From positions 3,162,001 to 3,226,000 of the forward strand of contig JAWNGF010000005.1 of NCBI GenBank assembly GCA_037039685.1: 64,000 nucleotides of DNA. Direction: 5' to 3'. Of the stretch, positions 21,236 to 31,889 are shown in pieces. This DNA comes from Ceratobasidium sp. AG-K. Taxonomy: Eukaryota > Basidiomycota > Agaricomycetes > Cantharellales > Ceratobasidiaceae. The stretch's first letter is position 1. Every line of letters begins with the position of its first letter. Under the pieces are notes generated by a model, which worked only from the letters and a program-made list of their open reading frames with translations, made no database searches and was not told the origin of the DNA. The position numbers and the translations under genes were made by a program.

Positions 21236-23756
21236 ATGTGGCTGAGACACAGTTATGTGGATTATTGATTTAACTTTACCTCTACAAACCACCAGCTATA
21301 ATAGGGGGTGCTGGAAATAGGGCAACGCGCTGGCGCACTCGACATGAGGAAATCCAGTCCGAAACTTCTTCCGACCAGGTGCCCAAGTGGGTCAGTGCTG
21401 GCGCTAAAACGCATGCGACTCTGAATATTCCAACGGAAGTATTTATCGAAGTAAGTTGTTCCCAGACAATAGAGCATCCGTTCGATACATTTACCACTTC
21501 CATAGATAGCCAAGTACCTTTACCCAGTCGACCTCGTACACCTTGCTAGGGTCAATAAATTTCTCCGAGATGTATTCATGAGTCGACGCACAGCGACGCT
21601 TTGGCGCTCAGCCTTGCTCAGCATTGCGGAGCTACCTCCATGCCCTGAAAGCATCAACGAGCCCCAATATGTATCGATGGTTTTTACTAGAACGTGCTCG
21701 GTGGGTCCTGATTCACGTTGATTGTGGTGAGTAATCCGAGTCTAAACTTTGTCTGAAGGCCTGTGGACGAGGAGCACCTCGTGACATGGATCCCTTCCTT
21801 CTGGTACGATTATGTGCCCAGTGCCGCAACAAACGGTACGTCGCTAGCATAAATAAAAATTATATGCACGTAACAATGTCACAACAGAGTCGTTGATACT
21901 TCCAGAGTGTCAGACAGTACGTTGGTGTTTAGCTCTGTCGGTAAGCTTCCCTCCCTGGCAACGCTTGACTATACCTCACCGATTGTTAGGGATCGTACCA
22001 GGCAAAACCCCAGGGATGAAATGGTGTTTGCGCGACGACGCAGAGGCGGTCCAACTCAAGCTGGATGAACTCAACGCTGCTGAGGATACTACTGCCAAGG
22101 AAATTTGGGAAAAGGAAAGGCGGGCGGAGGTGAATCAGAGATATGAGGTACGATTCTCCCTAACCCTGATGTTATCTAAATGACGCGCATCCTAACCAAA
22201 TTATAGAACGCGAAGTTACTGAAAGCATGGTTGGACAAACGCGATCAGGCTGCCCAAGAGGAACTTGAAAGGATTAGAGGCAAACGCCAAGCCAAGTGAG
22301 TCTATCCTATCCTGGTAGTTGCAGTATTTCATTGGCCAATTTGATTTTAGGATCAAATCGCGACTGCTAAGGCTAGGGTGGGAGGCGCAAGATTTCTGCC
22401 CACAGGACCCCAAGAGGAGGAAAAAGTGGAATGCTATGGTGTACAACGCCAAGCCCCTCACTGATCAGAGTAATTTGTATTTTCCGACTAGTTCTTCGCT
22501 CGTGATACTAAATTCATTTCAGCTTGGGCCAATATCCTACCTCATTTGCTGAAGCACCTGACAATCAATCGCGAGCAGCGCCTCAAAAAGGAGAAGGCCA
22601 TCAGTGACAAGCAGGAGCGCTATCTCAAACTTCTTGAATGGCTTCGCGGAAAGGTCAAGGACCAGTCGAAGGGTTTTGCTCAGGCAAGCCCAATACACCA
22701 GCCTTCAACATCCACAATTGCCCCAGACTCATGCTGGACCTCTGTCAAAGTATGCTTGATTTTTCCCTAATTCTATGCAAATTATCTGACAATAAACCAG
22801 TACAACGGATCGGCGCTGTCACTTCCATTTCCTTCGACATATAACATGGCACGCTGGCCTGAACTCCAGCTTCTCGTCGAAGAAGATATCTCCACTGAAA
22901 GCTTCACGGCAAGGCTCGATGAGGAGCAAGAAACGCTCAAGACCTCAATTGCGGGATGGCGGACAGAGCTCGAAAGCAGCATTCTCAAGCTATTGCCTGG
23001 CAATACCTCGGCTCCAAAATTCGATATCACATCCCTTAAATTTACGATAGGCGACGACAAACCAATTACGAGTCTTCCACTCGAAACGCAAAAGCTCCTC
23101 CGAGCCGACGCCATTTTTATGGGGTTCCAGGGGATGTTCTACTATCCTGACGATTTTACCAGCTCGGAGCTCAGGACGAGTGATATCAAGTACCACAACG
23201 AAGCTTCGAAAATTGCGCAGAGTTTGCTCAAAGTTCTCGGGGCACCCGACGCGTCGTACTTGGAATTGAAGGCGATGGGAAATGTTTTCCAATGTGGAAG
23301 GTGTCACTCTTCGCCCTGTTATATGAGCTGGAAAAACATGGTAAAGTACAGTCTTGACTCTGGTTGCCCTAAATAACCGTTGGGGCTTAGGTTAAGCATT
23401 ATCTCGACAAAGCAAGCCAGTGGCAACACTGGCATGGTACGGGCACTCGTTATGACGGCGAAGCCAAGAATTACACCTATGTTTTCACTCATGGCTTGGA
23501 CCTAACCAGCTGTTCCAAACCGCTCGTTCGAATCGTGGATGAGACAAAAAAGGCTCCGCCTCGTTATGGAACCCCTAAAAAGTGCATAGTGTGCTCCCAT
23601 GCCAAGATCTCCCGATGGTACGATGAGGACCGCGTCATTGATCATCTACGCGATGTGTAAGTGCCATTACGAGACTCGAGCACTTTAGTCGCTAATTGTA
23701 TTGCTAGACACCTGATTGACGACCCAGAAGAGGGCAAACATTTTGGGTTGGATTGA
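21236..23756 (+). CDS. F-box protein with Cys/His-rich C-terminus
   Basis: Exons after the uncertain first one: 21296-21450, 21506-21700, 21759-21835, 21888-21940, 21990-22147, 22207-22295, 22351-22469, 22523-22749, 22801-23340, 23391-23656, 23708-23756, all in phase to the TGA. The F-box is LNIPTEVFIEIAKYLYPVDL then LARVNKFLRDVF. F-boxes bind Skp1 to bring targets to SCF ubiquitin ligases. Just behind it is a four-Cys knuckle (CSACG ... LCAQC). Then comes a charged helical middle, and near the end two zinc-finger-like motifs: CGRCHSSPC with downstream His, and CIVCSHAK ... HLRDVH. The start is uncertain: the main frame is open back to 21274. A first exon 21236-21251 (ATG at 21236) would join in phase at 21296, but its donor GTTATG is poor. 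The target is unknown. This multi-exon F-box layout is common in Ceratobasidiaceae. Confidence 0.8.
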
Positions 23757-24644
23757 ACTAAGGACTGAAACATGAGGACGAAACTCTCCCCGTTATAAAG
23801 CAAATGTACCCTACCTACGACTATCATCGACTCTGACATTGATTTCTTTAATTGTGTATTACTGTATTCTGCAAGGAGATGTGCTAATTTAAATGATACA
23901 GACGCATAATTTGCGCCTCTCGAAGCCCAATGATTCAATTGCTGGTGGTTGTGTCACGTGTTAAGAGCCCTGCCCTCCACGACCACGATGGGCCGCCCCC
24001 CCCCCCCATCGAATGTCCATGAGATTCCGTCTAGTAAAATCCCTGTGGTATCCTCCTCCCCTTCTTCTTCTTCTTTTGTATCCTTTGTAGTCACTTCATC
24101 TAGCCTCGACACCCACATAACTGGACCCGAGCATGACTTTAGTCGCACTCGGGCGACTATTAGAAGTTTGTTGATCTAGCTATCTACCGCACGAAATTAG
24201 GTTCTCATAAACCACTCTGCTTGATTATTAACCTATTGTCTACTCACACTGAGGCTATCTTGCACCCACCAAGCAGCACCTGGTATGTCATACGCCAGGA
24301 CGATACAAAACACGGAGGCCAGATTCCTCCAATCTAAATAGTTTTGTGTTTAGGTGCTACTGCTGCGCCCAGGTCCTTTTCAACGAGCGAGTTCTCGAGC
24401 AAGTTGGGGAAATTTCACCAGATTTATTTGCCGGAGCCCCAAGGCCGTGGCTATGCGAAGACCAACCTCGAAGCTCGGGCTTCGATTCCCCATGCCATGA
24501 TTTCGGGTTTGTAGTGTGTTGATGGTCAAATTACCGGCATTGGTGGGTAAATTATCCGAACAGAAGCGTAGTGTATGGCGGTCTTATAATAGGCTCCGTC
24601 GGCAGATCCGAAAACGTGTTAGGTAGCCTCTGCCCTCCCCCACA
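23757..24644. other. Gene-free stretch with homopolymer tracts
   Basis: Nothing coding was seen. There is a run of 12 C at 23996-24007 and a pyrimidine tract with TTC repeats at about 24060-24078. The 3' UTR of the F-box gene and the promoter of the MFS gene should lie here. Confidence 0.35.
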
Positions 24645-26847
24645 ATGACCTCTTTCGACAGTCCCGTCAAAGGCCCGACAACGCATATCGAGAAGAGTGA
24701 TGAGAAGACTAGTGTCGAACAGTACGACTTTATCACTTGGGGTAACCCTACGTTCGAGCTAGCTAACCCATATTTTAAGCGAACTCGCGGTGCAAGGCGA
24801 GCGTGAGGCCGACAGAAAACTACGAAACAAACTCGACCGTAGAATTATTCCCTCGGCCGCCTGTATATATCTTTTGTGCTATCTCGATCGGTATGTAACA
24901 TGTCCATTCCTGTGGCTAAAAGTATTCATCGTGCTATGACAATAGGTCCAATATTGTAAGCGCCTTCGAAGTACCCGCTTGGCTCAGCCTAAATACGGGT
25001 TTAATTAGGGAAACGCAAAACTCCTCAATGATGACAGCGGCAACTCGCTCATGCAAGCTCTGAAACTTACGTGGGTATAACATCCATGGGCATCCGAAAT
25101 ATATCTTAACTAGCATTTGCCTCATAGAAATCTCCAATACACGATTGCTCTAATGGTTAGCTTTGACCTCCGTTGATATGGATTTTTACTAACCCTGGGT
25201 TTAGATTTTCCTTGTCGCCTACATTTTGTTCGAGGTGCCATCCAATTATTGTCTAAAACGCTTCAAGCCATCAGTGAGCAGGACAATTTTCCCATGCGTC
25301 AATTGGTCTAAATTAAACTTGATAATAGCGGTGGATAGCATTCTTGATGTTTTCTTGGGGCTCCCTCACTATCTCACTCGGTGGAGTTAAATCATATGGG
25401 AGTCTAACTGCAGTCAGGTTTTTGCTCGGCATGTTCGAGGCGTGAGTATGCCTCAGGTTCATCAGCGTATCGTATTGATAGATTTCGCAGCGGATTGTTC
25501 CCTGGACTAGTATATTTCATGACATTTTGGTATCGCCCCGAGGAACGGTCGCTTCGAGTAGCCCTTGTGCTTGCGTCCTCTACTCTCGCAGGTAAGCCTT
25601 ATTTCTCACAGCTTCGACCAGGTTTATAATTACCTGTCCAGGCGCGTTCGGTGGAGCAATAGCCTATGGCGTCGGGCATATGAATATGACCGCAGGGCTC
25701 GAGGCGTGGCGCTGGCTATTCATTCTTGAAGGTTGGTCTTGAATTTCAACATCTCATCAGTATAATAAATGGTTTCTCTATCGGCCGTAGGCATACCGAG
25801 CGTTCTTAGCTCTGTGCTCGTCTGGTTCTTCTTCCCAGACTTCCCGGAGACCGCAAGCTGGCTGACAACAGAGGAGAGGAATCGAGCTATAGAACGCTTG
25901 GAAGGCGTAGCATCTACGCAGTATGTCAGATCATACTATTACTTGGTATCAATAAACTGAATTCAGTTTAGTCAATCGCGCGTTACATGGACTGAGGCCA
26001 AGAAAACACTGTTTGGTTGGCGAGTATGGGCACACGCCGTTGCATATATCACCATTTCCGTGCCATTCAGTTCTCTATCTCTCTTCTCGCCAACTATTGT
26101 AGCCGGACTCGGGTACAGTGGACTAGAAGCCCAGCTGTTCACAGTCCGTAAGTGACCGACTGTTTGGGCCATCTTCCCAACTTATATGCAATCCGTCTTT
26201 TCTAGCTCCATATGCGTGCGCATACTTTGCGACACTCTTCCTGTCCTGGCTCGCCGATACCAAGAACCAGCGAAGCCTCGTCTCCGCGTCGTCAATGGCA
26301 GTTGGCGCATTTGCGTTTCTGGCCCAAGCCCTGCTCCCCGAGAATGCCTTCCGGGCTCGGTTTGGGTTGTTGTGCATCGCCGCATCTGGATCATTTGCAA
26401 GTATCCGTGAGTCTACCTCAGTTATTCAGCCTGATATTATGGTAAACTAGTTCGAATCCAATTGTTAGCGCCGCTGTTGGGTTGGTTGTCGACGAACGTC
26501 CGAGGTGCAGGAGCGGTTGGTCTTGCGATTGCATTGAACATCTCGGCTGGAGGTGAGTGTCTGGGAGAGCTACGCACTTTCTGTGCATCCTCAATAAGTG
26601 CCTTGATAGGTACGGGGCAAATTATCGGGGTATGGATATATAAAGCCAACGAAAAGCCGGGATATATCACAGGTACTTCTGACGGGTTTGCTCCAGATCT
26701 GATTGCTTACGGACAAATCCTTTGAAAGGACACATGACTAACTTTGGGATGCTGCTTTTCGGGAGTATGGTCGTCTGCGCTTTAAGGGTTTACTATGCTA
26801 GACAAAATCGCAGGATGGGCCCTCAAGAGCTAAAGTGGGCGCTCTAA
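24645..26847 (+). CDS. MFS transporter, anion:cation symporter (Dal5/Tna1-like) family
   Basis: Fifteen exons (24645-24721, 24780-24890, 24946-24955, 25009-25070, 25128-25155, 25205-25273, 25329-25441, 25491-25591, 25642-25731, 25791-25920, 25972-26147, 26206-26406, 26469-26552, 26610-26672, 26729-26847) give 477 aa. The ACS-family signature is clear: RRIIPSAACIYLLCYLDRSN in TM1, then GNAKL, GSLTAVRFLLGMFEAGLFPG, the FWYRPEER loop, and the middle-loop WLTTEERNRAIERL. About 12 membrane segments are present and both termini are cytosolic. Fungal members carry allantoate, nicotinate, pantothenate or other organic anions with protons; the substrate cannot be read from sequence. Exon 3 is only 10 nt (SNI of LDRSNI), so automated models may lose it. 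Confidence 0.92.
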
Positions 26848-27487
26848 AGTTAGTCTATCTGTATAAAATGGATCGAATATTATTCTATCAACTTGTGACA
26901 GATATCCACCAATTTTCGTTCACTTTAACTAAAACTCAAGGATTCGTTTCAAAACAAACGTGCGCTGGCTAATTGGAGAGTGATGCCAAGCAACCACGTG
27001 ACGCCCAGCCAATCATATCGCCGACATGCGGTTTCCGGGCCCGGATTCCGCGATGCCAATAAGCGGACCTCATGTGCCACGAAAACACGCTACAAAAGGA
27101 GTTACAGGGCCTGAGATCAGAGATGACGCAGTTGGGTAAGATGACGCCGGTGTACCCGTAGCACAGATCTGATTCGGGATATACAGGCATTCAAAACGGC
27201 AGCCGAGGCTCGGAATCGACCGCATTCGTGCCACCACCTCTGTCCTCTGCTGGCCGCCAGCGACAAAGCCTCGCTCGCGCAACAGGTGCGGATCCCACGC
27301 CCACACGTGCCACGTGAGAGCCGTGCGATCTAGGTTCGGCACTTGCGATCTACTTGTCTCTGGGATAAATCCGGCTTTGCTGCTTTGCGACGTTGGCTTT
27401 GGGGCTTTGTGGAACTACATCGCCACCTAGTTTGACTTTGGCGTCTACTTTTTTTTGCTCTTGCTCTCCGTTGGACGCCACCGAGCA
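26848..27487. other. Intergenic between the MFS and mucin-like genes
   Basis: No supported coding region. Several CACGTG-type palindrome cores (for example CCACGTGA at about 26996 and GCCACGTGAG at about 27308) could be bHLH sites. A minus-strand frame at 27070-27342 is probably chance. Confidence 0.35.
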
Positions 27488-29491
27488 ATGGAGACTTCGT
27501 CAATTTTTACTGGGAGCTCAGTTCCATCTGATACGATTTCGAGCAATGTCCAGTCTGCGCCAGCACCCATCACTTCGGTCGGAGCGACCACACAAATTAT
27601 CCCTGGGACAACCGTGATTGGTACCGGATCGACAGGCGACGTGTGGTCGTATACCATCCCCGGTCTCACGACGACATACGCTCCCTCCCTCACTGTCCCG
27701 CCGGCCTCCGAGCAAGCTCCGGCGCCCACCACTCTACCCGAGAGCTCATTGGTATTTACCGATGTCATTTTCACTGGCACCACCGTGGTCGGCGGCCAGG
27801 AAACAGGCGTCCCATGGTCATACACGATTCCCGGCGCGACCATCGTGTCATCATTTTACATTCCGATATCCACGAGTCCGATACCATCTCCATTACCGAC
27901 CGATGTAATAACCCCACATTCCGAATCTCTTCCTGCCTCGCCCTCTACAACCTCGTCCCCTGTTCCACCTCCACCTCCCCCCGAAAGTCTCCCCACCGCA
28001 AACGAAGCGACGCTCTCAGGCGGCATCGTCGCAGCCATCCTTGGCGGACTATTGCTGCTCATATTTGCAATCGCGGGGCTGCTCTGCTTCCGTCTTCGAC
28101 GACGCCGACGGCAAGTAGGGACCGAATGGGACCGCGTCAAAGGAGACAAGGGCGTCGGAGTCGTATGGGGGCATGGCTGGGGAAGTGAAGGCAAGGGAAT
28201 CGGTGCCTGGAGAAGAATGAGACCAGGAATGCCCAAGAACGGGAGCGGAGGGTCGGGCGAGCCTGAGCAGATGGAAAGTGGGTTGGGCGGGCCGGTGTCT
28301 GGCGGCCGGCAAGATTTCGGACCCATTCCAAATGGCAGCGCGGAACTTCTGACTGGACGAGGTCCTCCCTCTTTATGTAAGTTTTCTTTGCACCGTGTGC
28401 TGATGATATTCCAATAACGGCTAGCAGTACATGCGCCAAATACCAGTCAGCCTGACTGGAATGGATCAGACACGAGGACACCCACAGACATCATATACCC
28501 CTCTGCAGCACGATACCCACACACAAATAACGTATCGAACACGAACTTGCATACGCGAATGACTACCCAGCCGTCTCACGTTACACACGCCATTCCACAT
28601 CCCGAGACGAATAAACCTACGACTATCCCACCAGGAAAACAGAAACGAGCTATTCCTCCTCCAACACAATTTATATATGCTCCTCCGCCAGGAACTTCAC
28701 CAGAGCCTTCGCCTATAGCGAGTTCCTCGGCCCATACCTACCGTCCAACGTCGCCATTCTCCCATCGCCCAACCTCGCCCTACGGACTCAACGCACCTCC
28801 TCAAAACGTCCCTAAACGGCTCTCCAAACAAAGAGCGACCCCAAGCGCCTCGGCATTTTTGCGACACATGGTCCACACTCGAGGCCCTAGTTTCCGCAGG
28901 CCAAAAGCGTCCCAGTACCCACCTTCGAGTGCAAAACCCATGCCGCCCGTCGCTTCGTCCACGTCTGCGAGCGGAACCACAACTCCATCTTCAGTCACCA
29001 CCCGACCCAACATCTCCACCCTCCCTTCATTTATCCGCGAACGACAATTCTACCCCGCCCGACACAGCAACGCATTCACCTCGAGCGAGAGCGCCCTATT
29101 CTCGCCCTCGCCCCGACCAGGCCAACTTCCCCCACACTCGCCGCGATTGACGAACCGGAGCGCGCCCGCGCTGTTGTCTCCACAGATGCGTACGTCTCCT
29201 CTGGCTACGCACCCGCCCCACTCGCGAAGTGCGTTTACCACTTCGCGAGACGGGTTGTTGTCTCCCCCGCATGCGGGTGGGCGGGATAGGTATAGTCAGA
29301 TGACGAGTACGACGCGGAGTAGCCGCATGACTGGTCGGAGCGGTGAGACGAGGGCGACTGGTCGGAGTGGAGAAAGTCGGGTAACGGGGCGGAGCGGTGG
29401 GGCGAGTCGGACTGGCGGGTTGGCCCAAATCGCCGAGGGCGGTGGAGAACCTAGGGTGCCGGATACACGACGGAGACGCGAGAGGCCGTAG
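27488..29491 (+). CDS. Single-pass membrane protein with Ser/Thr-rich ectodomain
   Basis: Two exons, 27488-28376 and 28425-29491, 651 aa. The N-terminal ~180 residues are Ser/Thr/Pro-rich and should be O-glycosylated. They hold two copies of a short unit, WSYTIPGLTTTY and WSYTIPGATIV, each preceded by GTTV. One membrane helix (GGIVAAILGGLLLLIFAIAGLL, about residues 179-200) is followed by a stop-transfer RLRRRRR. The ~440-residue cytosolic tail is basic and disordered, with a short tandem unit TGRSGE near 29320-29400. No cleavable signal peptide is visible, so a type III orientation or an unseen upstream exon is possible. The layout resembles Wsc/Mid2-like wall-stress sensors, but no WSC domain is present. 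I do not assign a function. Confidence 0.7.
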
Positions 29492-29604
29492 ATAGGAGCT
29501 AGAGTGCGTTTTTATAGTTTCTCATACCTTCTATCTTACTGTATTACTAGTAATTTCTTCGACACGCTTGTACCCAGATATCACCGCTACATTTTGAACT
29601 TTTT

Positions 29605-31300
29605 GCGGATGTAACGTAACGCATAGCCACCATTTCCTTGTATGCATACATTGTATGAAATATCATTCCTTGTGTTTTACTTGGGCGGGAATTATCTTCG
29701 CGATGTGGATCTATTCAATTGGTACACTCGCGGCCCAGACTCAGAATGAGGATACACCAAATATCCACTCCGTCCAGAGCAAACCGACTACCGTTCCAAG
29801 CAGCGCAAGCAGGAAACTCGCACGTCAAGCACAAAATCCACATATCCTTTATTCAGAAAACATCTGCAGCGCGACGAGTTGGAGAGTATCAAGCACCATA
29901 TCACAAAATCTGCTTAGTCACACCAGGCGTCAACCACACAACCTTGTCTTTCAGCCCCTCCGCCTCGAAGACCTTGGCAGCCTCGTTGCTCGGCTCGACG
30001 AAATGCTCCCATGAGTCGTAATGCATCGGGACGACCACATCCGCTCCAATATCGCGAGCAAGCCTGGCTGCTGACTTGGCATCGAAAGTGATTTGGAGAG
30101 GTCCGTCGGGACCCGGAACCAGGACATTTCCCAGATTGAGGATAGCGAGAGCAATATGGTACCTTTTGCGCATCTCCACCAGCTCGTCCAGGTATACCGT
30201 ATCGCCAGAGATGTAGATCACATTGGGCAAACCGTCGGCGCTGGTGCCAAAAGAGGGAGTCTCAAGGATGAAGCCAGTCACCTCTCCGCCGGGAAGGTGC
30301 TGGCAAGGAGTACCAGTAATCTTGAAGTCCTTGCCGCCCAGCTTGAGGGACAGAGTCTCCCAGGAAAGAAGCGCATGCGTCATGGGGTTCGGCTTGAGTT
30401 TGTTGGCGCCATCGACGGTAGTGAGGACGATCTTTCCTTCAAGGAGGGCCCGCCCAGCCGTATCGAGGTTGTCAGGGTGGTCTTCATGACTGAGCAAGAC
30501 AGCATCGATAGTCGGAAGCTGGTTGGCCTCAAGCGCGGGGCCACTGGTGCTTTTGAGGATAATGAAACCCATATCGTACTCGGTACCTGCCTTGTCAAAG
30601 GCCGGATCGGTGAGAAGGTTCACGCCATCGATATTAATGATGGAAGTTGCCGTCCCGATGAACGTAATGTTCACTTTGCTCTCGAAACCGGCAGGGGCCA
30701 TGGTAGAGGCTTTGATAATGTGGTTTGGCTGTTTGTATTAGACTATATGCGACTGGTTAGGTTCGCTATGGAAGGAATAAATACTTGGAGGAAGTTATAC
30801 GAAACGAACCTCGGAAAAAGTGCTTTGAATCCGGAAGAGCTTGCGCGATGAATGCGTATCTATTGAAGGAAGGGGTTCTCTGGAGTTGGCGGCGGGGGAA
30901 GGATCCGGGAACTGGGCTGTCCATCGCTCCTGGGAGGTGCCCTTTATATGCGGCGAAGCAGCTCACGGGAAGATCCCTCATTCGTCATGTCTCTGCATGT
31001 GTAAGCCAAGAGATTCGTGGTTCAAATGGCAACTCGGACAATGACCTGGAGTTATAAATCAAACGAAGCTAGCTCTGGTTACACCCCACGAATTTCTAGC
31101 CAAGGAGCGCCGTCTGGGGATTCTACCAGCACCAAAGATGCATAATTATTCTGAGTCGAAGCCATATATTTATCTGTACCCAGGCGACGAGATGCTACAA
31201 GTCGTTCCAAAATAAGCTCTCTGTATGAGCACGAATTTGTTATTCCTGGCTAGGCGAGCCCTGAGAGTCGAAACATGACCAAATCCTAGTGTGTCATGGG
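29605..31300. repeat. Tandem segmental duplication, unit 1 (approximate ends)
   Basis: The unit spans an MBL-fold gene and both flanks. The downstream mark GTAACGCATAG and following CCATT... at about 29618 recur at about 31593. Upstream marks such as TGCATGTGTAAGCCAA (about 30993) and CACGAATTTGT (about 31228) recur at about 32973 and 33207. The offset is about 1.98 kb throughout. Identity is high in the coding part and low in the flanks. Confidence 0.65.
29901..30701 (-). CDS. Metallo-beta-lactamase-fold hydrolase (UlaG-like), copy 1
   Basis: An intronless gene of 266 aa. The start MAPAGFESK is at 30701 and matches the start of the paralogue. The MBL fold is marked by FIGTATSIINIDGVNLLTDP, the metal-site stretch LLSHEDHPDNLD (a variant of the usual HxHxDH), TPCQHLPGG with the third-position His, ISGDTVYLDEL with the bridging Asp, and VVPMHYDSWEHF with the last His. 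Such proteins hydrolyse lactones, esters or phosphodiesters; the substrate is unknown. There is no signal peptide, so it is probably cytosolic. It lacks introns in an otherwise intron-rich region, which could reflect a bacterial origin or retroposition. It is a tandem duplicate of 31890-32690. Confidence 0.88.
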   Translation of the reverse strand: MAPAGFESKVNITFIGTATSIINIDGVNLLTDPAFDKAGTEYDMGFIILKSTSGPALEANQLPTIDAVLLSHEDHPDNLDTAGRALLEGKIVLTTVDGANKLKPNPMTHALLSWETLSLKLGGKDFKITGTPCQHLPGGEVTGFILETPSFGTSADGLPNVIYISGDTVYLDELVEMRKRYHIALAILNLGNVLVPGPDGPLQITFDAKSAARLARDIGADVVVPMHYDSWEHFVEPSNEAAKVFEAEGLKDKVVWLTPGVTKQIL

Positions 31301-31889
31301 AGAACGCACATGTCCAGCGGTGTCAGACGTCAGTTTCAATGCATTTGTGAGCGAATTATACTATGGGGTTGGGGATCAACTTAATTTCACGAGTAGAACC
31401 CTATATTGTGCTAGTCAGGCGGACCGCGACTAAGGACAATTGACACACGAAGGAGACATGAGGGGCCGTATATTTTTATATTACACTACTACTTCCTAAC
31501 CGCTCTGTTTCTCAGTATTTTCAGTGCCTGTTCTTGACCCTGGTGCAAGAAATGTACCGTACATTGAAGACCTTATATGGTTGTGTGGCGTAACGCATAG
31601 CTACCATTTTTTCGACCTGTATGTGCATATTCTATGAACCACCATTCGTTGTCTTCCACTCGGAGAGGGGGCCATTTACGCAGAGTTAAATAATTTGTGT
31701 AGGTTAAAGCAGCTCACGTTCGTGTTTTGACTACGAAAGATTCAATTGCGACTTCCAGATTTGTCATATCTATATAAGCGACGCATACCACACTAACAGG
31801 TGCCTCAAGCTGTGAACAGCACGCGGCTATATTCTCTAGACTCAGGGATACTTAGGCATTCATAGACACATATACGGCTAAAAATCGCA
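31301..31889. other. Spacer within the MBL tandem duplication
   Basis: The spacer holds the junction between the two duplicated units (around 31300-31590). The part after 31590 resembles the 3' flank of copy 1. No other gene is visible. Confidence 0.4.

Noticed and set aside
20915..21292. Minus-strand ORF of 125 codons
   Set aside because: No recognisable domain, odd composition, and it runs into the F-box gene region.
23996..24007. C12 homopolymer as a possible regulatory signal
   Set aside because: Simple homopolymer of a kind common in spacers; length also prone to sequencing error.
28137..28481. Overlapping minus-strand ORFs inside the mucin-like gene
   Set aside because: GC-rich coding DNA gives open frames on all strands; the plus-strand reading has a membrane helix and continuous splicing.
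30093..30851. Plus-strand ORF of 252 codons opposite MBL copy 1 (and 32082-32486 opposite copy 2)
   Set aside because: Antisense of a highly conserved coding region; it appears in both copies only because the sense strand is conserved.
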